Shown here: positions 9,176 to 17,705 of the stretch, piece by piece
Layout: each line of letters begins with the position of its first letter
Numbering within the stretch: the first letter of the stretch is position 1
NCBI GenBank assembly: GCA_944322095.1
Contig: CALUNU010000006.1
Span: forward strand, 51,230-115,229
Length of the DNA stretch: 64,000 bases
Origin: an uncultured Alloprevotella sp.
Lineage (GTDB): Bacteria > Bacteroidota > Bacteroidia > Bacteroidales > Bacteroidaceae
Reading direction: 5' to 3'
The notes under the pieces: generated by a model
What the model saw: only the letters and a program-made list of their open reading frames with translations
What the model was told of the DNA's origin: nothing
Databases searched by the model: none
Position numbers and translations under genes: made by a program

Positions 9176-9979
9176 ATGAAAATACCACTGACATATCTCT
9201 GCACCGCAGCCCTGGCGCTGACGCTCATCGCCTGCGACGAGGTGGACGAGGGCGAACGCTTTGAACCCGTCGAGGACTTTACGCCGCGCAAGAACGTGCT
9301 CATCGAAGATTTCACGGGACAGCGCTGCAACAACTGCCCCCGCGCCACCAACACCATCGCTGCCATGCAGCAGCTCTTCGGCGAGGAGCACGTCGTGGCC
9401 GTGGGCATCCACGGCGGACCCCTCTCGCTGCCCGCACCGGCCGGCCTGGCCACGCCGACGGCAGCCGAATATATAGCCCGCTGGGGCGTGGAGAGCTATC
9501 CCTCGGGCGTCATCGACCGCACGGGCGGCACGCAGCTTTACACGGCGTGGACAGCAGCCGTGCTCGAACGCCTGCAAATGGAGCCGGCCGTCGACATCAG
9601 CGTGACGCCCGCCTACGACGCCGCCACGCGCAGCCTCAGCATCAGCGTGGCCACGACGGGACGCACCGGGGCTGCCGGGCAGCTCTCGGTATGGCTCGTG
9701 GAGAACGGCATCACGGGCTATCAGCTCATGCCCACGGGCCAGAGCAACCTGCAATACGTGCACAACCACGTGTTCCGCACGGCCGTCAACGGCACGTGGG
9801 GCGAGGACGTGGCCGTTGCCCCCGGCGCCACCGACACGAAGACCTACACCGTCACGCTCGACGCCGCATGGAAGGCCGAGAACATGGCCGTCGTGGCCTT
9901 TGTGAGCAACGACCAAGAGGGCGTGCTCCAAGTGGTGCAGCAGCCCCTGGCCGCCAACAACAGCGAAACTCAGGAATAA
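9176..9979 (+). CDS. Omp28-like outer-membrane lipoprotein
   Basis: 267 residues from the ATG at 9176, chosen because it begins a lipoprotein signal (lipobox LIAC, Cys20) and sits 10 bp after the preceding stop; longer frames overlap the DUF6029 gene. The segment VLIEDFTGQRCNNCPRATNT (Cys51 and Cys54) is the signature of the Omp28-related family, a thioredoxin-like domain with a CxxC motif followed by an Ig-like region. The family is Bacteroidetes-specific and surface-associated, described as adhesin-like in Porphyromonas gingivalis; biochemical role is uncertain. Its CxxC next to a TlpA gene suggests a shared redox function. Confidence 0.85.
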   Translation: MKIPLTYLCTAALALTLIACDEVDEGERFEPVEDFTPRKNVLIEDFTGQRCNNCPRATNTIAAMQQLFGEEHVVAVGIHGGPLSLPAPAGLATPTAAEYIARWGVESYPSGVIDRTGGTQLYTAWTAAVLERLQMEPAVDISVTPAYDAATRSLSISVATTGRTGAAGQLSVWLVENGITGYQLMPTGQSNLQYVHNHVFRTAVNGTWGEDVAVAPGATDTKTYTVTLDAAWKAENMAVVAFVSNDQEGVLQVVQQPLAANNSETQE

Positions 9980-9997
9980 ACAATACAACAACCCATT

Positions 9998-10660
9998 ATG
10001 AAGAAAATCTTTACGCTTCTTTTTGCAGCCATGGCCCTCTTCACGGCCAAGGCACAGGTGAACATCACGTTCAACGGCCAGACGGTCAACAATGGCGACG
10101 TGCTTGAACTTCAGCCCACGTTGCTTGACCTTGGTGGAGGCTATACCATTCTGGAATGGCCTTTTGATCCTACATTCACCAACGCTGGTAGCTCGGCAAC
10201 GAACCTGAATGTCGTCGTAACAAAGGACTATACTGATGGTCCCGGGCTTAATTGGTGTGGCATCACGACGGATTGTATGCCTATTTCGGGAAGCAGCGAA
10301 ACGCGCACCACCACGCTTCAGCCCGGCGGTATGACGACGTTGCATTTATATCCATTAATTGAGCCGACGGAAAGCGTTGACTGCACGGCTTCTGTGCAGG
10401 TGATGGCGGGGCTCAACGTATTGTCGTTCAAAGTTCACTTCGTTTACCAGAGCACTGCGGGCATCGACGGACTGACGGCCGAGACAGCAGGTGCCAAGGC
10501 CGTAGAGGGCGGCATCGCCCTGCCCGCCGGGCCGTGGGCCGTTTACACGGTGGACGGGCGCCTCGTGGCCAAAGGCAGCGACGCCGGCACGAAGCTGTTG
10601 CCGCGCGGCATTTACGTCGTGAAGTGCGGCACGACGAGCCAGAAGCTCCTGGTCGACTGA
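9998..10660 (+). CDS. Secreted protein with T9SS type A-like C-terminal sorting domain
   Basis: 220 residues: signal peptide (MKKIFTLLFAAMALFTAKAQ), a 130-residue middle with no recognised domain and three cysteines, then a C-terminal segment (VYTVDGRLVAKGSD, then LPRGIYVVKCGTTSQKLLVD) resembling the Por/T9SS type A sorting domain. It lies 18 bp after the Omp28-like gene and ends just before a strong terminator, so it is the last gene of the TlpA-DUF6029-Omp28 operon. The middle portion (10100-10440) has lower GC and fewer GC-rich codons than its neighbours, hinting at a different history. Function unknown. Confidence 0.75.
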   Translation: MKKIFTLLFAAMALFTAKAQVNITFNGQTVNNGDVLELQPTLLDLGGGYTILEWPFDPTFTNAGSSATNLNVVVTKDYTDGPGLNWCGITTDCMPISGSSETRTTTLQPGGMTTLHLYPLIEPTESVDCTASVQVMAGLNVLSFKVHFVYQSTAGIDGLTAETAGAKAVEGGIALPAGPWAVYTVDGRLVAKGSDAGTKLLPRGIYVVKCGTTSQKLLVD

Positions 10661-10686
10661 GCGCGGCACCACTGACGATATACACC

Positions 10687-10720
10687 AAAGGGGGCAGCGG
10701 AACGTTCCGCTGCCCCCTTT
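10687..10720 (+). terminator. Rho-independent terminator
   Basis: A perfect 34-bp palindrome (AAAGGGGGCAGCGGAAC and its complement) followed by a short T-rich stretch. It ends the TlpA-DUF6029-Omp28 operon and, being symmetric with A/T flanks, may also serve the convergent Pmp3 gene. Confidence 0.88.
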
Positions 10721-10744
10721 CTTCGTCCCCGGTGGGGAGAGGCG

Positions 10745-10903
10745 TCAGTTCGACTTGTTGTTCAGGATGACCAGGGCCGCTATCACTCCCGGCACCCATC
10801 CGCACAACGTCAGCAGGGCGACGATGAGCACCGACCCGCAGCCGCGGTCGAGCACGGCGAGAGGTGGGAAGATAATGGCCAGAATAACTCTCAGACAGGA
10901 CAT
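10745..10903 (-). CDS. Pmp3/YqaE family small membrane protein
   Basis: 52 residues, too short for usual gene calls: MSCLRVILAIIFPPLAVLD, then RGCGS and a second hydrophobic stretch with WVPGVIAALVIL, ending NNKSN. Two membrane helices with the motif AIxxPPLAV...GWxPGxIxA define the Pmp3/YqaE/stress-induced hydrophobic peptide family, which sits in the cytoplasmic membrane and affects membrane potential or stress tolerance. A minus-strand TATCTTTG box lies at 10926-10933, 22 nt before the ATG, so it has its own promoter. Confidence 0.9.
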   Translation of the reverse strand: MSCLRVILAIIFPPLAVLDRGCGSVLIVALLTLCGWVPGVIAALVILNNKSN

Positions 10904-10993
10904 AGCTTTTCGTTGGTTTATCCCGCAAAGATAGCGAAAGGCGCAGAGAAATCTTGTATTCTTGAAATCAAAATCGTGTGCCCCCGGTCGTTG

Positions 10994-11686
10994 TCAGTCT
11001 TCCGTCGGGGCAATTGCGTAGCGCAGCCATACTGTGCCCTCGTTCACGCGCTCCACGCTCCTCAGGCTGAGCAGGGTGGCCGGGCGCGACGGGTCGTCGA
11101 TGCCGTCGAACACGGCCGTCATGCCGCGGCGGCCGTCGATGCCCGGGCCGATCATGACGCTCACTTCGTCGAGCAGGCCGGCCGCCAGCAGGGCGCCGTT
11201 GATGTGGCCGCCGCCCGTCACGGCCAGGCGCTCCACGCCAAACTCCGTGCGTAGCAGCTCCATGGCTCGCGCCCAGTCGATGCCCCCGGCGCCGACGGCC
11301 AGCCACGAAATGCCCTGCGCCGTGAGCGCGTCGACGTAGGCCTGCGGGCAAGCCTCCGAAACAACGACGAGCAGCGGTCGGCCGTCGGCCTCGGCCGACG
11401 GCCAGCACAGGCGGCCGTGCGTGTCGGTGCCGACGACGTAGCCCCCGGTGCCGTCGGCCGCCTTGTGAAAGGCCGTGCGCCCCACGGGCGTCGCGTCGGC
11501 CGCCGCGAAGGTCTCGGGCAGGGCGTAGTGCATCTGCATCGTGACGCGCCCCATGAGCATCGAGGGGCAGCCAAGGCTGTCGAGCGCTTCATAGTAGGCA
11601 TCCGTCGTGTCAATCTGTTCGGTCATGTCGCAGTCGATGCGCCCGTCGACCGACATCATCATGTGCGAAATGGTGTAAGGTCTCAT
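10994..11686 (-). CDS. Dihydrofolate reductase-like / RibD C-terminal domain protein
   Basis: 230 residues of the RibD_C (pyrimidine reductase) fold, which uses NADPH. The start at 11686 (MRPYTISHMMMSVDGRIDCD) matches the usual N-terminus of stand-alone family members; later motifs are PSMLMGRVTMQM and ERLAVTGGGHINGALLAAGLLDEVSV, the cofactor-binding end of the fold. The deaminase domain of RibD is absent, so it is not a complete riboflavin enzyme; stand-alone members are generic NAD(P)H oxidoreductases. A TATCTTTG box on the minus strand is at 11737-11744, and an AT-rich TATATATTATATATGAG stretch lies in its 5' leader. Confidence 0.85.
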   Translation of the reverse strand: MRPYTISHMMMSVDGRIDCDMTEQIDTTDAYYEALDSLGCPSMLMGRVTMQMHYALPETFAAADATPVGRTAFHKAADGTGGYVVGTDTHGRLCWPSAEADGRPLLVVVSEACPQAYVDALTAQGISWLAVGAGGIDWARAMELLRTEFGVERLAVTGGGHINGALLAAGLLDEVSVMIGPGIDGRRGMTAVFDGIDDPSRPATLLSLRSVERVNEGTVWLRYAIAPTED

Positions 11687-11960
11687 AGTCTGTTCGTTTT
11701 TTGTGATGGATCCACTCATATATAATATATAGGATGCAAAGATAGGCCTTCTGCTCGTTGCAGGCTGAGCACAAATTACGGGTGGTTGGCCCAAAATTAC
11801 GGAAACAGCCCGCCCCCGCTCCCCGCTCCCGCCGGCGGCCGCGGGGCGACGGCCCCGGCCGCCGAAAGCTTTTGCTAAAATCGAAGGGAAAAGCTTGGCC
11901 CGTTCAGAGAAAGTCAGTATCTTTGCACTTGGAAGCGCTGCGGCGACGCACGCTCCGCCC

Positions 11961-12034
11961 GGGCCTATAGCTCAGTTGGTTAGAGCAACAGACTCATAAT
12001 CTGGAGGTCGTAGGTTCAAGCCCTACTTGGCCCA
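11961..12034 (+). tRNA. tRNA-Met(CAT), elongator type
   Basis: 74 nt with a GGGCC acceptor, D arm GCTCAGTTGGTTAGAGC, anticodon loop CTCATAA (anticodon CAT) and T arm GTAGGTTCAAGCCCTAC. CCA is not encoded. The lack of initiator features suggests elongator Met; a lysidine-modified Ile tRNA cannot be ruled out by eye. One U-U mismatch lies in the acceptor stem. Confidence 0.9.
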
Positions 12035-12112
12035 CAGCATCGCGAAGACCGCCTGCGAGACGTCGCACGGCGGTCTTTTTGTTGCATCTTGCCGATGTTT
12101 GCTTAGCTGTTT

Positions 12113-12784
12113 ATGATACAACTGTTCGTCCTCTTGGCCTGCCAGCTGGCCGCGGCCGTGCTGCAAGGCCCCGCCAAAACGCCCACCGAGCTCCGCATGG
12201 AGGAGCAGGGGATGGTGGACGTGCAACGCGTCGACTCGACGTTGCGGGTCAGCCTCATGTATGGCAGGGCCGACAACTTTACGGGCCGCGTGCTCTACGA
12301 CGACCTGCACCGGGCCTACCTGCACCCCGAAGCGGCGCAGGCGCTGGCACGGGCACAACGCGCTCTGCGCCGTCGCCGTCCCGACCTGAGCCTTAAGGTG
12401 TACGACGCGGCGCGGCCCATGAGCGTTCAGCAACGCATGTGGAATGTCGTTGCCGGGACGCCCAAGCACATCTACGTGAGCAACCCGCGCAATGGCGGCG
12501 GCCTGCACAATTACGGCCTGGCCGTCGACATTACGCTCTGCAACGAGCGGGGCGACAGCCTGCCCATGGGCACCCGCATCGACTTTATGGGCCACGAGGC
12601 ACACATCGACCGCGAAGAGCAGTTGCAACGCCGCGGCGTGCTGACGCCCGAGGCCGTGGCCAACCGTCGCCTGCTGCGCGAGGTGATGGCCGAAGGGGGC
12701 TTTCGCCCGCTGCGCACCGAGTGGTGGCACTTTAACCTGAGAAGCCGTGCCGAGGCACGGGCACGCTATCAAGTAATCAGATGA
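12113..12784 (+). CDS. M15D (VanX/DdpX-type) D-alanyl-D-alanine dipeptidase-like peptidase
   Basis: 223 residues with a short N-terminal hydrophobic signal (MIQLFVLLACQLAAAVLQ). The zinc site and catalytic residues of VanX-type peptidases are visible: LHNYGLAVDIT (His...Asp), the RIDFMGHEAH loop, and EWWHFN near the C-terminus (catalytic Glu and zinc His); VYDAARPMSVQQRMW is the conserved Arg region. Such enzymes hydrolyse D-Ala-D-Ala, here probably in the cell envelope for peptidoglycan recycling rather than vancomycin resistance, since no vanHA partners are present. It overlaps the next gene by 4 bp (ATGA). Confidence 0.9.
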   Translation: MIQLFVLLACQLAAAVLQGPAKTPTELRMEEQGMVDVQRVDSTLRVSLMYGRADNFTGRVLYDDLHRAYLHPEAAQALARAQRALRRRRPDLSLKVYDAARPMSVQQRMWNVVAGTPKHIYVSNPRNGGGLHNYGLAVDITLCNERGDSLPMGTRIDFMGHEAHIDREEQLQRRGVLTPEAVANRRLLREVMAEGGFRPLRTEWWHFNLRSRAEARARYQVIR

Positions 12785-13998
12785 CCGAAAACTGCGACCT
12801 CCCCACCCTGCCCGCGCTCGACGCCGCCACGGCAGCCTACGTGCGCCTCCACCGCGACGACGACGTGGAGCGTCTGGCGCTGTCGCCCGGCGAGGCCGCA
12901 GGCGTCGACCTGCACCTGGCGCTCCAAGAGATCGAGGGCCGGCAGCGCTTGGGCCGCAAGGTGCCTTCGTGGGCAGCCGTCGAGGGCCTGCGCCTTCCCC
13001 CGCGCCTGGCGCTCGAACAATGCTCGGGCGAGGCCGCGGCGCTCTACAAGGCCCGGCTGGCCCACAGCCTGTTGCCGCGGGGCGGGAGCATGGCCGACCT
13101 GACGGGCGGCCTCGGCGTCGACTTCGCCGCGCAGGCCCGTCTCTTCGAGAGCTGCACCTACGTGGAGCGCCGCGCGGAGCTTTGCGCCCTGGCGCGCCAC
13201 AACCTGCCCCTGCTGGGGCTGGCACGGGCCCGCGTGGCGTGTGCCGCGGCCGAGGACTATCTGGCCGCGATGGAGCCCGTCGACTGGCTCTTCCTCGACC
13301 CCTCGCGCCGCGACGAGGCCGGGCGCAAGACGGTGCTGCTGGCCGACTGCCGCCCCGACGTGTCGGAACTGGCGCCCCTGCTGCTCGAAAAGGGCCGCTA
13401 CGTGCTCGTCAAGCTCTCGCCCATGCTCGACGCGGCCGACGCCGTGCGCCGCCTGCCCTCGGTGGCCGGGGTACATGTCGTGGCCCACGGCGGCGAGTGC
13501 AAGGAACTGCTCCTGCTGCTCAGCCGCGGCCACGAGGGCGAGCCCCTGGTGACGTGTGCCGACGGGCAGCGGCTCTTCTCCTTCCGCCCTGCCGAGGAGC
13601 AGGCGGCCACACCCGCGCAGGCAGCCACGCTGCGCCGCTACTTGTACGAGCCGGGGCCGGCCCTGCTCAAGGCGGGAGCGCTCAAGCTCACCGCCGTGCG
13701 CTTCGGCTTGGCGAAGCTCCACCCCAACAGCCATCTCTACACGTCCGACGCCCTCGTCGGCGATTTTCCCGGCCGCACGTTTCTCGTCGAGGGCGTCTAT
13801 GGCTTTTCGAAAAAGGAGCTGCGGCGTTTCGCGGCCAACTGCCCCCGGGCCAATCTGACGCTGCGCAACTTCCCCGGCACCACGGCCGACCTGCGCCGCC
13901 GCCTCCGCCTGAAAGAGGGCGGCGACCGCTACTGCTTTGCCACGACGCTGGCCGACGGCGGCAAAGTGCTCATCGTTTGCCGCAAGGTGAAAGGCTGA
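12781..13998 (+). CDS. Class I SAM-dependent methyltransferase with THUMP-like domain
   Basis: 405 residues. MADLTGGLGVDF is SAM motif I and WLFLDPSRRDEAGRKT is the catalytic motif IV region characteristic of this Bacteroidetes methyltransferase family; the C-terminal 100 residues (from ALKLTAVRFGLAKLHPNSHL on) match the THUMP-like domain attached to it. By relation to other THUMP enzymes an RNA substrate is likely, but none is demonstrated. Translationally coupled to the VanX-like gene by an ATGA overlap. Confidence 0.85.
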   Translation: MTENCDLPTLPALDAATAAYVRLHRDDDVERLALSPGEAAGVDLHLALQEIEGRQRLGRKVPSWAAVEGLRLPPRLALEQCSGEAAALYKARLAHSLLPRGGSMADLTGGLGVDFAAQARLFESCTYVERRAELCALARHNLPLLGLARARVACAAAEDYLAAMEPVDWLFLDPSRRDEAGRKTVLLADCRPDVSELAPLLLEKGRYVLVKLSPMLDAADAVRRLPSVAGVHVVAHGGECKELLLLLSRGHEGEPLVTCADGQRLFSFRPAEEQAATPAQAATLRRYLYEPGPALLKAGALKLTAVRFGLAKLHPNSHLYTSDALVGDFPGRTFLVEGVYGFSKKELRRFAANCPRANLTLRNFPGTTADLRRRLRLKEGGDRYCFATTLADGGKVLIVCRKVKG

Positions 13999-14003
13999 CA
14001 TCG

Positions 14004-14307
14004 CTCCGCCGCGGTTTCTCCGTGCTCCGAAAGAATTGATTGCTCCCTCCGGTTGCCCGATTGCCGGAGACTTCTTATTTTTGCAGGCGATGAACGTCAG
14101 GCTTTCCCTTGTTAATGAAAAACAGACAAGGCCCGGAGGCTTTCATTGCCGGCCTTTTGCTCCGTTTCCTGCACGCCCCTTTTCCGCTACGGCCGTGCCG
14201 CCGGCCGGTAGAAGCATCCGTCTGCATGTTCCGCGGCGGCCGTTGCGGTCGCGGGCGGTGTGTGCAGGCATTCCGTCGACATATTTTCTAATCCATCCAC
14301 AGATACG
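14004..14307. other. Intergenic leader before the GH35 gene
   Basis: About 300 bp without a gene. It holds the promoter at 14053-14083 and then a leader of more than 200 nt with short GC-rich inverted repeats; open frames here have no family resemblance. A regulated 5' UTR is possible but no known riboswitch was recognised. Confidence 0.5.
14053..14083 (+). promoter_or_regulatory. Bacteroidetes promoter upstream of GH35
   Basis: TTG (14053-14055), 20-nt spacer, TATTTTTG (14076-14083). It gives a leader of about 220 nt before the ATG at 14308. Confidence 0.6.
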
Positions 14308-16659
14308 ATGAAAAAATTCTCTGTTTTCCGCATGGCGCAGTGGCTGCTTCTGCTGTTTCTGGGCATCGTCTTGTCGGCGCAGCCGGTCGCAGCGCGCCAC
14401 AAGCGCGACACGCTCACAGTCGGCCGGGGGCAGTTTCTGCTCAACGGCCGCCCCTTCGTCATCAAGGCCGGCGAGCTCCATTATCCACGCATCCCCGAGC
14501 CCTATTGGCGCCACCGCATCCGCATGTGCAAGGCTCTGGGCATGAACACCGTGTGCATCTACGCCTTCTGGAACTTCCACGAAGAGCGCCCCGGCCACTT
14601 CAACTTTGAGGGCCAGCGCGACATCGCCCGCTTCTGCCGCATCGCCCAGGAAGAAGGCATGTACATCATCCTGCGCCCCGGCCCCTATGCCTGTGCCGAA
14701 TGGGAGATGGGCGGCCTGCCCTGGTGGCTGCTCAAAAAGAAAGACATACGCGTGCGCACCAACGACCCCTATTTTCTCGAACGTGTGGGCATCTATCTGA
14801 AAGCCCTGGGCCGCGAGCTGGCCGACTTGCAGGCGCCGCGCGGGGGCAACATCCTGATGGTGCAGGTCGAGAACGAATATGGCGCCTATGCCGAGGATAA
14901 GGTCTACATGGGCCGCATCCGCGACATGGTGCGCGAGGCAGGCTTCACCGACGTGCCGCTTTTCCAGTGCGACTGGACTTCGACCTTCCGGCGCAACGGC
15001 CTCGACGACCTGCTCTGGACGCTCAACTTCGGTACCGGGGCCGACGTCGAGGCCCAGTTCCGCCCCCTGCGCGAGGCACGCCCCGACAGTCCGCTCATGT
15101 GCAGCGAGTATTGGAGCGGATGGTTCGACCATTGGGGCCGACGCCACGAAACGCGCGACGCAGGGCAGATGGTTTCGGGCCTCAAGGACATGCTGGACCG
15201 CGGCATCTCCTTTTCCCTCTACATGGCGCACGGGGGCAGCACCTTCGGCCACTGGGGCGGCGCCAACAGCCCCACCTATTCGGCCATGTGCTCCTCGTAC
15301 GACTACGACGCCCCCATCAGCGAGGCCGGCTGGGCCACGCCCAAATATCACCTGCTGCGCAACATGCTCATGCAGCACGCCGACCCCGGGCAAGACATTC
15401 CCGCCGTGCCCGACTCGCTCCCCGTCATCGCCGTGCCCCGCTTCGGCCTGACCGAGGTGGCCCCGCTCTTCGACAACCTGCCCCGGCCCCAAAGCTGCGA
15501 CACGGTGCGCCCCATGGAAGATTTCGACCAGGGCTGGGGCACCATCCTCTACCGCACGACGCTGCCCGCCGTGGCCGCCGGCAGCGTGCTGCGCATCGAC
15601 GAGGTGCACGACTGGGCCCAGGTCTATGCCGACGGCCGCCTGCTGGGCCGCCTCGACCGCCGTCGCTCCGAGAGCACGCTGCGCCTGCCGCAGCTGCCCG
15701 AGGGCACGCGCCTCGACATCCTGGTTGAAGCCATGGGCCGCGTCAACTTCGACCAGGCCATCCACGACCGCAAGGGCATCACCCGCAGCGTGAGCCTGCT
15801 CACCGACGCCGGCGCCCGCGAGCTCACGGGCTGGCAGGTTTACAGCTTCCCCACCGACGCCTCCTTTGCCGCCCGCAAGCACTTCCGCCCGGGCAAGGCC
15901 GTCGAGGGGCCTGCCTACTATCGCGGCACCTTCCGCCTCGACAAGCCGGGCGACACCTTCCTCGACCTGCGCACGTGGGGCAAGGGCATGGTGTGGGTCA
16001 ACGGCCGGGCGCTGGGCCGCTTCTGGCGCATCGGGCCGCAGCAGACGCTCTACCTGCCCGGCTGCTGGCTCAAGCGCGGCAAGAACGAAATTGTCATCCT
16101 CGACCTGCTGGGCCCGGCCGAGGCCGAAACGGCTGGCCTGACGCGCCCCATCCTCGATGAGCTGCATGCCGAGGCGCCGCTCACCCACCGCGCCGCGGGC
16201 GACACGCTACGCCTCGACGGCCTTGCGCCCGTATGCACCGACAGCCTGCCCGCAGGCAACGGCTGGCGCGAGGTGCGCTTCGACCGCTCCGCCACGGGCC
16301 GCTACGTCTGCCTCGAAGCCCTCTCGGCCCACGACGGCGGCAACGTGGCAGCCGTGGCCGAGCTCCATCTGCTGGGCCCCGACGGCCAGCCCCTGCCGCG
16401 GCAGGACTGGCGCATCCTGTATGCCGACAGCGAGGACGCCCGCGGCGGCAATCGCACGGCCGACAAGATATACGACCTGCAAGAGTCGACCTATTGGAGC
16501 ACGGGCCGCGCCGCCTTCCCCCACGCCCTCGTCATCGACCTGGGCGCCACCCGTGAGCTCACGGGCATTCGCCTGCTGCCCCGCAGCGAGCACGGCACGC
16601 CCGGCGCCATGAACCGCATCAAGGTGTACGTGCGCGAGGAGCCTTTCCGCCTCAAATGA
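14308..16659 (+). CDS. Secreted beta-galactosidase, GH35, with C-terminal F5/8 type C-like domain
   Basis: 783 residues from the ATG at 14308 (MKKFSVFRMAQWLLLLFLGI begins the signal peptide). GH35 features: GELHYPRIPEPYWRHRI (55-71), LRPGPYACAEWEMGGLPWWL (122-141), VQVENEYGAY with Glu190 as acid/base and CSEYWSGWFDHWG with Glu267 as nucleophile. Jelly-roll domains follow, and the last 130 residues resemble a discoidin (F5/8C) carbohydrate-binding module. It should release beta-linked galactose from host glycans in the periplasm or at the surface. No SusC/SusD genes are nearby, so it is an orphan glycosidase. Confidence 0.93.
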   Translation: MKKFSVFRMAQWLLLLFLGIVLSAQPVAARHKRDTLTVGRGQFLLNGRPFVIKAGELHYPRIPEPYWRHRIRMCKALGMNTVCIYAFWNFHEERPGHFNFEGQRDIARFCRIAQEEGMYIILRPGPYACAEWEMGGLPWWLLKKKDIRVRTNDPYFLERVGIYLKALGRELADLQAPRGGNILMVQVENEYGAYAEDKVYMGRIRDMVREAGFTDVPLFQCDWTSTFRRNGLDDLLWTLNFGTGADVEAQFRPLREARPDSPLMCSEYWSGWFDHWGRRHETRDAGQMVSGLKDMLDRGISFSLYMAHGGSTFGHWGGANSPTYSAMCSSYDYDAPISEAGWATPKYHLLRNMLMQHADPGQDIPAVPDSLPVIAVPRFGLTEVAPLFDNLPRPQSCDTVRPMEDFDQGWGTILYRTTLPAVAAGSVLRIDEVHDWAQVYADGRLLGRLDRRRSESTLRLPQLPEGTRLDILVEAMGRVNFDQAIHDRKGITRSVSLLTDAGARELTGWQVYSFPTDASFAARKHFRPGKAVEGPAYYRGTFRLDKPGDTFLDLRTWGKGMVWVNGRALGRFWRIGPQQTLYLPGCWLKRGKNEIVILDLLGPAEAETAGLTRPILDELHAEAPLTHRAAGDTLRLDGLAPVCTDSLPAGNGWREVRFDRSATGRYVCLEALSAHDGGNVAAVAELHLLGPDGQPLPRQDWRILYADSEDARGGNRTADKIYDLQESTYWSTGRAAFPHALVIDLGATRELTGIRLLPRSEHGTPGAMNRIKVYVREEPFRLK

Positions 16660-16691
16660 CCAAGCGGGGCGCCGCGCCGCCCCCTCCCCCC

Positions 16692-16751
16692 AAGCGTTTC
16701 CGCCCGGCAACGTGCCTTCCCCGGCACCGCGCCCGGCGGAAACGCTTTTTT
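16692..16751 (+). terminator. Rho-independent terminator of GH35
   Basis: Stem AAGCGTTTCCGCC (16692-16704) pairs with GGCGGAAACGCTT (16735-16747), with a 30-nt loop and a run of T. It lies 33 bp after the GH35 stop codon. Confidence 0.82.
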
Positions 16752-16865
16752 CGTAGCCATCCCGCAGTCCGCCCCAAAGCCCTGTGCGCCATATGGCAAA
16801 GCGTTAAAGCGGACGCCCACCGTCGTCCGCCTTTTAGCTTTGGAAATGCGGCCGCGCGGGGTGTT

Positions 16866-16955
16866 TCGGCCGAAACATCCCATGGAAATCGATTTCCATC
16901 CCATGGATTCGCCGATCCAAGGGATGGAAATTTCGATCCAAGGCCAGTTTTCGAG
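16866..16955. repeat. Diverged CCATGG/CCAAGG palindrome array (element A-related)
   Basis: Units CATCCCATGGAAATC, CATCCCATGGATTC, GATCCAAGGGATGG and GATCCAAGGCCAG follow one another; the first two are inverted relative to copy 1 and the last two carry CCAAGG instead of CCATGG. The conserved distal block of element A is absent, so this is a partial or rearranged relative. Confidence 0.65.
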
Positions 16956-17133
16956 TGAAAAATGGGGCCGAAACGTGCCATATAGTGGCGAAAAACCCAT
17001 TTTCAGGCGTCCCTGCGGCGGGGCCTTTGATGTTAGTGTTTGAAAGTCAGACGTTTCTGATTTTCGCGTATTTGCGAGCAAGAGAGCGAGCGCTCGAAAA
17101 TAATCGATTCTCCATGTTAAAAAACAGCGCCCA

Positions 17134-17181
17134 TAGGAGGGGCGGCATTCCTGCCGCCCACAGTTCGGGGCAAGGCCCCGC
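17134..17181. repeat. REP-like element B, copy 1
   Basis: 48 bp beginning TAGGAGGGGCGGC, with two small hairpins: GGGCGGC-ATTCCT-GCCGCCC and CGGGGC-AAG-GCCCCG. Nearly the same sequence (about four differences) recurs at 41215-41262, with an inverted relative just downstream there. Confidence 0.7.
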
Positions 17182-17224
17182 ATAGGCATTTTAGCCCCAG
17201 CTAAAGGCACACCGCGCGGCATGC

Positions 17225-17560
17225 GCCCCCATAGGGGCGAACTATTGATAACCGCGGGTGAGCCAAAGGCTTACCCGCGGAAAGGAGCCATAAAGATATG
17301 AGGACCCCATAGGGGTCCAACCTCAGTAGCCGCGGGTAGGCCGTAGGCTTACCCGCGGAGCCGCGAGGCTGCCGTCTGTCAGATGCTCTCCACAGATATG
17401 CCGCCGCGGTCAGGCATGCGTCACGCCGCCCGAAAGCCGTCGGAGGGAAGTTCGCCCCCCCTGGGGTCGGAATGGTGTGGGGATGCCTGTCCGCGGGTGG
17501 CTGCGCTCACCCGCGGTTATCCATTGTGCGACCCCTATGGGGTCGTCAGCCTCGCTGTCT
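17225..17560. repeat. CCGCGGGT/ACCCGCGG hairpin cluster related to the 3.5-6.4 kb repeat core
   Basis: Three CCGCGGGT...ACCCGCGG pairs (about 17252-17280, 17332-17359, 17491-17516) alternate with GCCCCCATAGGGGC-, GGACCCCATAGGGGTCC- and GACCCCTATGGGGTC-type hairpins. The same hairpin classes in the same alternation make up the core of the long repeat at 3521-6360, but the linking sequence differs and the 42-bp subrepeat is missing. No gene is seen between 16660 and 17705. Confidence 0.7.
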
Positions 17561-17663
17561 GAGCATCTTACGCCTCATCCGCAAGGGGCAATCCGCCGCG
17601 TAGAACCGCCTCATCCTCCCGCAACCCCGCGCGAAAAAAAGATGAAAAAAATTCCGCTCCGCG

Positions 17664-17695
17664 TGTAACTTTTCCCCGCTGAGCCCGTCTTATAG
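17664..17695 (+). promoter_or_regulatory. ECF-type promoter before the sigma factor gene
   Basis: TGTAACTTTT (17664-17673) and CGTCTTATAG (17686-17695); from AAC to CGTC there are 16 nt. This matches the general ECF pattern (AAC, 16-17 nt, CGTC) and differs from the TAnnTTTG promoters elsewhere, so the sigma factor probably drives its own operon. Confidence 0.7.
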
Positions 17696-17705
17696 ATAGA
17701 GCGCA

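Noticed and set aside
12113..12784. Vancomycin-resistance vanX
   Set aside because: The motifs are of the M15D family, but there are no vanH/vanA genes; chromosomal dipeptidases of this type are common.
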